Part shown: positions 58,329-64,000 of the stretch, piece after piece | How the letters are laid out: each line of letters begins with the position of its first letter | Position numbering within the stretch: the stretch's first letter is position 1 | Origin: Thiomicrorhabdus sp965603495 | GTDB taxonomy: Bacteria; Pseudomonadota; Gammaproteobacteria; Thiomicrospirales; Thiomicrospiraceae | DNA length: 64,000 nucleotides | Direction of reading: 5' to 3' | Assembly (NCBI GenBank): GCA_965603495.1 | Contig: CBFDDF010000001.1 | Coordinates: forward strand, 620,001 to 684,000 | The notes under the pieces: generated by a model | The model's database searches: none | Told to the model about the DNA's origin: nothing | The model's input: the letters and a program-made list of their open reading frames with translations, nothing else | Translations under genes and position numbers: made by a program

Positions 58329-58988
58329 ATGAAAAAGTTATTATTGGTATTGAGTTTCCTTACACTCTCAGTGTCAGCCAGTGTTCAGGCTGCAGGTGGC
58401 TATGGTATTACTTTGGAGCCAGCGCAAAATAATTTACGTGACCAAGATTCATTGAAGCGTGGTGCAATCTTGTTTTCTAACTATTGCATGGCGTGTCATT
58501 CTCTAAAATATATGCGTTATAACCGGATTGCCCGCAATTTAGGTTGGGATGAGGCTGATATTGTCGCGGAGATGGCGTACGGACAGAGTACGGTAGTAGA
58601 AGACGTAACAACTCGTATGTTGCCAGGTATTGCAATGGATGTGTTTGGTACAGAGCCACCTGACTTATCATTGATGTCTCGTTTAAAAGGGACTGATTAT
58701 ATCTATACCTTTTTACGCGGTTACTATCAGAATGAAGAAGGTGTCTGGGATAATCATGCTCTAAAGGGGACGGTAATGCCGAATGTTTTAGAGGGTATTC
58801 AACGTCATGCAAGTGAAGAAGAGTATGCACAAGCCGCACGTGATATCACAAACTTTTTAGACTATGTGGGTGAACCCTCCAAGATCGATCGTTTAGATTT
58901 GGGTTGGAAGGTTGTGGCTTTCCTGCTAGTTCTATTGCTGTTGACTTATCTCTTGAAAAGAGAGTACTGGAAAGATGTGAAACACTAA
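58329..58988 (+). CDS. petC: Cytochrome c1 of the bc1 complex
   Basis: A 219-aa membrane-anchored c-type cytochrome. Signal peptide to about SVQAAG, heme motif CMACHSLKY (CxxCH) near residue 55, an axial-Met region LKGTVMPNVLEG and one C-terminal anchor helix (VVAFLLVLLLLTYLLKREYW). Directly follows petB with no gap. Confidence 0.96.
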   Translation: MKKLLLVLSFLTLSVSASVQAAGGYGITLEPAQNNLRDQDSLKRGAILFSNYCMACHSLKYMRYNRIARNLGWDEADIVAEMAYGQSTVVEDVTTRMLPGIAMDVFGTEPPDLSLMSRLKGTDYIYTFLRGYYQNEEGVWDNHALKGTVMPNVLEGIQRHASEEEYAQAARDITNFLDYVGEPSKIDRLDLGWKVVAFLLVLLLLTYLLKREYWKDVKH

Positions 58989-59006
58989 TCACACTCTTTG
59001 TTATCG

Positions 59007-59032
59007 AAGCCCGTATAAAAGCGGGCTTTTTT
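59007..59032 (+). terminator. Intrinsic terminator after petABC
   Basis: AAGCCCG (59007-59013), 8-nt loop, CGGGCTT (59022-59028) and a T-run to 59032; 18 bp past the petC stop. Confidence 0.88.
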
Positions 59033-59106
59033 ATTTGTGTCATAAATAGATAAAAAGCGGATTATACTAACGGCGTACTAAATGAGTTTCTATTAAAGGA
59101 TATGCT

Positions 59107-60654
59107 ATGGAAGGGATGTCGGTAGGCTGGGTTGCTGTAATATTACATTGGATGTCGATTGCTTTTATTATGGTAATTGGTCTGGTCATCTGCTTTCTAA
59201 TCGTTACTTTTATTGTTGATCGATTGCAAACAGAGCATGCTATTCGTCATAATTATCCTGTGATTGCGCGTTTTCGCTATGTCTTGGAATATTTGGGCAA
59301 GTTTTTACGTCAGTATATGTTTTCGGCTGATCAAGATGAACGTCCTTTTAACCGAGCCCAACGTAGTTGGGTTTACCGCGCTTCTAAAAACTTATCGACC
59401 ACCCAAAGTTTTGGCTCGACTCGAAATGTTAATCATCCCGGTAAGATTTTATTTACAAACTGTGCTTTTCCTATGCTGGAAAAAGATTCAGTTTCTTCCC
59501 CCCCCATGATTATCGGCCCAAATACCAAGTTTCCTTTTAGAGCACAGTCCCTATTTAATATTTCTGGGATGAGTTTTGGTGCCTTATCCAAGCCTGCCGT
59601 ATTGGCTCTCAGTCAGGGAGCTAAGCAGGCGGGTTGCTGGATGAATACTGGAGAAGGCGGCATATCACCTTATCACTTACTTGGAGGTGCCGATTTGGTT
59701 GCGCAGATCGGTACGGCCAAATATGGTTACCGAGATAAAAATGGGAACTTGAGTAATGAAAAATTAAGAGAGGCGGCTACCCACGAACAAGTTAGAATGT
59801 TCGAAATTAAAATGAGCCAAGGTGCCAAGCCAGGTAAGGGTGGGATATTACCGGGCGCTAAAGTGACTCAAGAGATTGCGGATATCAGAGGGATTCCGGT
59901 TGGTGAGGATTCCATTAGTCCAAATAGACATCCTGAGATTGATGATAATGAAGCTCTGTTGGATATGATTCACCAGGTCAGGGAAGTTACCTGTAAGCCA
60001 GTAGGTTTTAAATTTGTCATGGGCTCTCCCCTATGGCTTGAGTCTTTTTGTCAATCTATTCAACAGAGAGGTTTAGAGTCCGCACCTGATTTCATTACCA
60101 TTGATGGCGCTGAAGGCGGCACGGGATCTGCTCCCGTAGCGTTAATGGATGATGTCGGTATGCCTTTAGCGGAATCACTGCCCTATGTGATTGATTTATT
60201 GACGAAGTACCAGTTGCGTGAACAGGTTTGTGTAATCGCATCAGGTAAGTTGACGAATCCTACGATGGTGGCTTGGGCGTTGGCGATGGGTGCGGACTTT
60301 ATTAACTCTGCACGAGGCTTTATGTTTTCATTAGGCTGTATTCAGGCCATGCAGTGTCACCAAGGCAGTTGCCCTACAGGCATTACGACACATAACAAAC
60401 GCTTACAGAGCGGATTGATACCTGAAAAAAAATCCAAGCGGGTTGCAAATTATCATCATAACTTAATACATGAGGTTGCTTCAATTGCCCATTCTTGCGG
60501 TGTGGCCGAGCCAAGAGTGCTGAGCCGTGAGCATGTCCGAGTAATACAAGGTTCGGGTAAATCCATCCCTTTATCTGAAATGTATCCTGAAGAAGTGCCC
60601 TTGTCTTTTCAAGGGGTCAATATTGAAACTCAAGTATCAATTAAAGAATCATAA
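59107..60654 (+). CDS. FMN-binding glutamate synthase family protein
   Basis: A 515-aa protein with one N-terminal membrane helix (WMSIAFIMVIGLVICFLIVTF) and a GltB-type FMN/alpha-barrel domain: FNISGMSFGALSKPAVLALS, NTGEGGISPYH, MSQGAKPGKGGILPG, ITIDGAEGGTGSAP, GADFINSARGFMFSLGCIQA and CHQGSCPTGITT. The Cys cluster resembles the 3Fe-4S region of glutamate synthase. It lacks the glutaminase and C-terminal domains, so it is a stand-alone homologue. Known members are uncharacterised or transfer amino or redox groups; the substrate is unknown. AAAGGA precedes the ATG. Confidence 0.88.
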   Translation: MEGMSVGWVAVILHWMSIAFIMVIGLVICFLIVTFIVDRLQTEHAIRHNYPVIARFRYVLEYLGKFLRQYMFSADQDERPFNRAQRSWVYRASKNLSTTQSFGSTRNVNHPGKILFTNCAFPMLEKDSVSSPPMIIGPNTKFPFRAQSLFNISGMSFGALSKPAVLALSQGAKQAGCWMNTGEGGISPYHLLGGADLVAQIGTAKYGYRDKNGNLSNEKLREAATHEQVRMFEIKMSQGAKPGKGGILPGAKVTQEIADIRGIPVGEDSISPNRHPEIDDNEALLDMIHQVREVTCKPVGFKFVMGSPLWLESFCQSIQQRGLESAPDFITIDGAEGGTGSAPVALMDDVGMPLAESLPYVIDLLTKYQLREQVCVIASGKLTNPTMVAWALAMGADFINSARGFMFSLGCIQAMQCHQGSCPTGITTHNKRLQSGLIPEKKSKRVANYHHNLIHEVASIAHSCGVAEPRVLSREHVRVIQGSGKSIPLSEMYPEEVPLSFQGVNIETQVSIKES

Positions 60655-60672
60655 CGAGCGATAAGAAACAAC

Positions 60673-62040
60673 ATGGCAAAAATCAAATCAGCCTATGTCT
60701 GTACCGATTGTGGTGCAGAGCATTCGCAGTGGCAGGGGCAGTGTATGGCCTGCAGCGCATGGAATACTCTCAAAGAATTTAAACTCAATCCAACTAAAAT
60801 CGCTAGTGGTACTTCTGCGCCCAAAGGCTTTTCAGGGGCGATGGAGTGTCAGGTTAAATCCATTGTAGATGTCGATTTAGCATCCGTTCCCAGAATATCG
60901 TCCACCATGACAGAGTTAGATCGTGTGTTAGGCGGAGGCATTGTGCCGGGTTCTGTGGTGTTGATTGGCGGAGATCCCGGTGTTGGTAAATCCTCCATTC
61001 TATTGCAAGTCATGTGTCATTTAAGCATGTTACATAATGTGTTGTATGTGACCGGAGAGGAGTCTCTACAGCAGGTTGCTTTACGCGCAAAGCGCATGGA
61101 ATTACCAGATCAAAAATTACGTTTGTTGACAGAAACGGATGTCGAGTTAATCACTGTTGCGGCACAGAAGGAATCCCCTAAGATCATGGTGGTCGATTCT
61201 ATTCAAACCATGCAACTCGCTGAAGTCAGTGGGGCGGCAGGTGGTGTTTCTCAGGTACGTGAAACGGCGGCTTATTTAACCCGTTATGCCAAACAGAATA
61301 ATATTGCGGTCTTTTTGGTCGGGCATGTCACCAAATCTGGTGAAGTCGCAGGGCCAAGAGTCTTGGAGCATATTGTTGATACTGTGGTGTTTTTAGAAGG
61401 CCAATCAGACAGTCGCTTTAGAACACTTCGTGCCATCAAGAATCGTTTTGGCGCGGTCAATGAGTTAGGTGTGTTCGCCATGACTGAAAAAGGGATGAAG
61501 CAAATCAAAAACCCTTCAGCCATTTTTCTGTCGCGGGGAGATGAAATCTCATCGGGTTCAGTGGTCATGGTCGTCTGGGAAGGTTCAAGACCGTTGTTGG
61601 TTGAAATACAGGCCTTGGTCGACGATGCGCTGTATGGCGCTCCTAAGCGGGTCATGGTTGGGTTGGATCAAAACCGAATTGCCATGCTGTTGGCGGTAAT
61701 GCATCGTCATGGCGGTATTCAGGCCAGTGATCAAGATGTCTACGTCAATGTCGTCGGCGGGGTTAAAGTGACAGAAACCAGTGCCGATTTGGCGGTATTG
61801 TCAGCCATTCTGTCGAGTATGCGTAATCAGCCACTGTCCCAAGAGTTGATTGTCTTTGGAGAGGTTGGTTTGGCAGGCGAGATTCGTCCTGTTCCCAGTG
61901 GACAAGAAAGACTGTTTGAAGCGGCCAAACATGGATTTAAAAGAGCCATCGTACCCATTGGTAACGTGCCAAAAGACGGTGTTCCTGGCATGGAGATTAT
62001 CGGCGTCAAAAGTCTGCAAGAAGCGTTAGGCGTTCTCTGA
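60673..62040 (+). CDS. radA: DNA repair protein RadA
   Basis: A 455-aa RecA-related branch-migration factor. N-terminal zinc finger CTDCGAEHSQWQGQCMACSAW (spaced CxxC pairs), Walker A GGDPGVGKSS, the RadA-specific KNRFG in RAIKNRFGAVNELG and the C-terminal Lon-like domain (QDVYVNVVGGVKVTETSADL). Single gene with a palindrome copy 26 bp past the stop. Confidence 0.97.
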   Translation: MAKIKSAYVCTDCGAEHSQWQGQCMACSAWNTLKEFKLNPTKIASGTSAPKGFSGAMECQVKSIVDVDLASVPRISSTMTELDRVLGGGIVPGSVVLIGGDPGVGKSSILLQVMCHLSMLHNVLYVTGEESLQQVALRAKRMELPDQKLRLLTETDVELITVAAQKESPKIMVVDSIQTMQLAEVSGAAGGVSQVRETAAYLTRYAKQNNIAVFLVGHVTKSGEVAGPRVLEHIVDTVVFLEGQSDSRFRTLRAIKNRFGAVNELGVFAMTEKGMKQIKNPSAIFLSRGDEISSGSVVMVVWEGSRPLLVEIQALVDDALYGAPKRVMVGLDQNRIAMLLAVMHRHGGIQASDQDVYVNVVGGVKVTETSADLAVLSAILSSMRNQPLSQELIVFGEVGLAGEIRPVPSGQERLFEAAKHGFKRAIVPIGNVPKDGVPGMEIIGVKSLQEALGVL

Positions 62041-62066
62041 CTTAGCTTAAGCCTTCTTTTTAAAAG

Positions 62067-62078
62067 ACCAGGCCTGGT
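62067..62078. repeat. 12-bp palindrome ACCAGGCCTGGT, copy 10
   Basis: Intergenic after radA; 14-bp form GACCAGGCCTGGTC at 62066-62079. Confidence 0.95.
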
Positions 62079-62203
62079 CACTTATTGTTCAAGTACTCAA
62101 TGCAATTCAATTTACTTATCGCAGACCTGGTTATTTTCGATTATCGGTATGGCCTAAGTACTGATAGAATGTCGCAAATTCAAAAATAGTCACAGGAGAT
62201 AAG

Positions 62204-63496
62204 ATGTCATTCAATAAGTTAACAGGTGCAATTTTAATCGCTTTGGCATCACAAGCCGCCAATGCATCAGGTTTTGCATTAATCGAGCAAAGTGCTAGTG
62301 GTCAGGGCCTTTCTTACGCCGGTGCGGCCGCCAATGCAGAAGACGCCAGTGTCATGTGGTTTAACCCAGCTGGACTGACTGAGATTGAAGGTAGTCAGGC
62401 TATCTTGGGTGCACATATTATCTCTCCAGCCGCAGGTTTTTCTAACAATAGCTCCTATTTTGTTGCTCCAGGTAATGATATTTCTGGTTCAGGTGATGAT
62501 GGGGCAACCCTTGGCTTAGTGCCTAATATTTACTGGAAAGGTAAGTTCGGTGACTATGATGCTGGTTTGGGAATCAATGTTCCGTTTGGTCAACATATTT
62601 CTTATGACGATGACTGGGTTGGGCGCTATCATGCAACTGAAACAAACCTGAAGACTCTAAATATTAATCCTGCAATTGCTCGTAAAATAAATAATCAATT
62701 TTCTTTTGGTTTTGGTTTGAACGCGCAGTATGTGGATGTGATTTTGGAACAGAAGATTAATCAATCAGCCATTCCTGATGCTGATGCTATTGCAGAAGTC
62801 ACTGGCGATAGTTGGGCATATGGTTACAATTTGGGTTTGATGTACACACCAGTAGAAGCGCTCAATATTGGTTTGGCATATCGCTCTGCAATGACGCATG
62901 ATGTTAAAGGTAACGTGGACTACACAGGGATTAACTCGACGGACCCAATAGCTGCCGGACCAACTTACCTAAGTGATATATTGTTTGACGCAAAGGCTTC
63001 CGCGACCGTTAACCTTCCAGCAACGGCAAGTTTGGCAGTTGACTATAAGCTGAATGATAAGCTTCAGTTGTTAGCGAGTAGCACCTGGACAGGTTGGAAG
63101 GCTTATGATGAACTGGTTGTGGAATTTGATAACAACGGGCCTGATTCAGAATCTAATCAAAATTTTGGCGATAGTATGCGTTATGCAATCGGTATGATTT
63201 ACCAATTAAACGATACTTGGAAGTTGCGTACTGGTTTAGCTTTAGATGAAACCCCGATTCCTGACAAATATAGCCGTTCTCCAAGAACGCCCGACGCAGA
63301 CCGTAAGTGGGTTTCAGTGGGTGCTGGGTACCAAGTGAGTCCTAAAATGTCGATTGATTTCGCATACACTCGTATCATGGCGGATAAAGCGGGTGTTGAC
63401 TATACAGTGGAATCTGATTTAGGTAACAGTGTTTTAGTCGGTTCATACGATTTATCGGTTGATATTTTAAGTGCACAATTGGTTTGGAATTATTAA
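62204..63496 (+). CDS. FadL/OMPP1/TodX-family outer-membrane transporter
   Basis: A 430-aa beta-barrel for uptake of hydrophobic compounds such as long-chain fatty acids. Signal peptide MSFNKLTGAILIALASQAAN followed by the mature N-terminus SGFALIEQSASGQGLSYAGA, the plug/hatch region typical of FadL. Then DASVMWFNPAGL, LNIGLAYRSAM and a C-terminal aromatic strand ending VWNY. AGGAGATAAG precedes the ATG. Substrate not deducible. Confidence 0.93.
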   Translation: MSFNKLTGAILIALASQAANASGFALIEQSASGQGLSYAGAAANAEDASVMWFNPAGLTEIEGSQAILGAHIISPAAGFSNNSSYFVAPGNDISGSGDDGATLGLVPNIYWKGKFGDYDAGLGINVPFGQHISYDDDWVGRYHATETNLKTLNINPAIARKINNQFSFGFGLNAQYVDVILEQKINQSAIPDADAIAEVTGDSWAYGYNLGLMYTPVEALNIGLAYRSAMTHDVKGNVDYTGINSTDPIAAGPTYLSDILFDAKASATVNLPATASLAVDYKLNDKLQLLASSTWTGWKAYDELVVEFDNNGPDSESNQNFGDSMRYAIGMIYQLNDTWKLRTGLALDETPIPDKYSRSPRTPDADRKWVSVGAGYQVSPKMSIDFAYTRIMADKAGVDYTVESDLGNSVLVGSYDLSVDILSAQLVWNY

Positions 63497-63516
63497 TCTG
63501 AATTATGTTTCATTTG

Positions 63517-63546
63517 TTTAAAGTTACCAGGCCTGGTAACTTTAAA
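63517..63546. repeat. 30-bp perfect palindrome containing palindrome copy 11
   Basis: The 12-bp palindrome (63526-63537) is flanked by TTTAAAGTT on the left and AACTTTAAA on the right, giving a 30-bp perfect dyad without a spacer, 20 bp after the FadL-type stop. Confidence 0.95.
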
Positions 63547-63557
63547 ATAGAGATGCT

Positions 63558-63595
63558 AAAAAGCCCGCTTATTCAATGAATATGCGGGCTTTTTT
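63558..63595 (+). terminator. Intrinsic terminator after the FadL-type gene
   Basis: AAAAGCCCGC paired with GCGGGCTTTT around a TATTCA/TGAATA inner stem, then a T-run to 63595. It probably serves both this gene and the convergent suhB-like gene. Confidence 0.88.
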
Positions 63596-63763
63596 ATGCC
63601 TGTTCATGAGTTTCCAGGTGTACAGTATTTACGAACTCAATAATCGAAGCTTATGTATTTACCCTCTATAGATAAAGAATAGTGTCGGTGCTGGCTAAAT
63701 ATTTGGTGGTGAGCGCTAGCAATATTTAATAGCTTGCCTGATGATTTGGATTCAATAATAAGA

Positions 63764-64000
63764 TTAAGCCTTTAAGAAAGTCAGCCACTCTTTAAATAAA
63801 TCCGGGGTGGTGGCTGCGACTGCTGAGCGTTTTTCAACTCTAGCAACAACCACTTTATCCTGTTCTAGCGTACAACTTTGTCCGCCAGCTTCTTCTAAAA
63901 TCAACCAGCCAGCGGCATAGTCCCAAATGTTTTGTGCACCGTGCAGGTAAACCTGGCCACGTCCCGCGGCAATCCAACACCAGTCAAGTGCGACTGAACC
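63764..64000 (-). CDS. Inositol monophosphatase family protein, C-terminal part
   Basis: The last 78 codons of an SuhB/IMPase-like gene that continues beyond the right edge. The frame reads GSVALDWCWIAAGRGQVYLH, then WDYAAGWLILEEAGGQSCTL and a TAA stop at 63764-63766. WDYAAG is the C-terminal family motif (WDxAAG) whose Asp binds catalytic metal. Specific substrate cannot be assigned. Convergent with the FadL-type gene across the shared terminator. Confidence 0.85.
   Translation of the reverse strand, partial: GSVALDWCWIAAGRGQVYLHGAQNIWDYAAGWLILEEAGGQSCTLEQDKVVVARVEKRSAVAATTPDLFKEWLTFLKA

Noticed and set aside
33921..63546. Interpreting the 12-bp palindrome as IS or REP/MITE ends
   Set aside because: Copies are single 12-14 bp units, several inside conserved genes and in frame, without associated longer repeats or target duplications.
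1..64000. CRISPR arrays, rRNA genes, riboswitches, complete insertion sequences
   Set aside because: No regularly spaced direct repeats, rRNA motifs, obvious riboswitch consensus or paired IS ends were seen on reading both strands.

Overview
This window looks like a chromosome segment of a gammaproteobacterium with modest GC content (about 40-45% by eye; not computed). The lpt, mla-ibaG-murA-hisGD, queA-tgt-yajC-secDF and petABC blocks have gammaproteobacterial composition. Protein sequences and the short-form HisG fit the Thiomicrospira/Hydrogenovibrio/Thiomicrorhabdus group (Piscirickettsiaceae). That placement is inference from memory of the families and was not searched.

Region 1 (1-6.6 kb): the 3' end of lptG, then rlmJ, then a minus-strand operon galU-pgi-ugd-like-manB for nucleotide-sugar precursors of surface polysaccharide. 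The Ugd homologue has lost the catalytic cysteine. Region 2 (6.8-11.4 kb): tRNA-Asn and a small composite genomic island. A tyrosine integrase abuts the tRNA, the 57-bp tRNA 3' end is repeated at 11.3 kb, and a decayed third copy lies at 9.7 kb. Cargo is a DUF6680-like membrane protein, a possible HEPN-like protein and an HD-GYP phosphodiesterase. Region 3 (11.4-14.4 kb): an OafA-type acyltransferase and a decayed IS256-family transposase.

Region 4 (14.4-28.7 kb): an aryl-polyene-type (APE) type II PKS cluster. A MipA/OmpV protein, a COG4648 membrane protein, ketosynthase, chain-length-factor-like protein, dehydratase, ketoreductase, two lipoproteins, a DUF218 protein and a glycosyltransferase read rightward. 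An O-methyltransferase is divergent. ACP, AMP-ligase, second dehydratase, LPLAT acyltransferase, LolA-like carrier and MMPL exporter read leftward and converge on the first half. Together they should build a polyene acyl chain on the ACP, methylate it, and attach and export it to the outer membrane. No aromatic-starter enzyme, thioesterase or second ACP is visible.

Region 5 (29.1-41.6 kb): tRNA-Val and tRNA-Leu, a PAS-GGDEF-EAL protein, queA-tgt (queuosine), yajC-secDF, prfC, an OmpA-like lipoprotein and mgtE. Region 6 (41.9-46.1 kb): the LPS-export operon yrbG-like-kdsC-lptC-lptA-lptB followed by hpf, without the usual rpoN and kdsD. Region 7 (46.3-55.5 kb): a DUF72 gene, mlaFEDCB, an ABC-2 exporter pair, ibaG, murA and hisGD. 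Region 8 (55.6-64 kb): a NIF3 protein, cytochrome bc1 (petABC), an FMN glutamate-synthase-like protein, radA, a FadL-type porin and the 3' end of an inositol monophosphatase gene.

The most striking unexplained signal is a 12-bp perfect palindrome, ACCAGGCCTGGT, present in 11 exact copies from 18 kb to the right end. Six copies sit just after stop codons and five lie inside genes. None lies in the island or the IS-remnant region. It behaves like a genome-wide iterated signal of unknown function.
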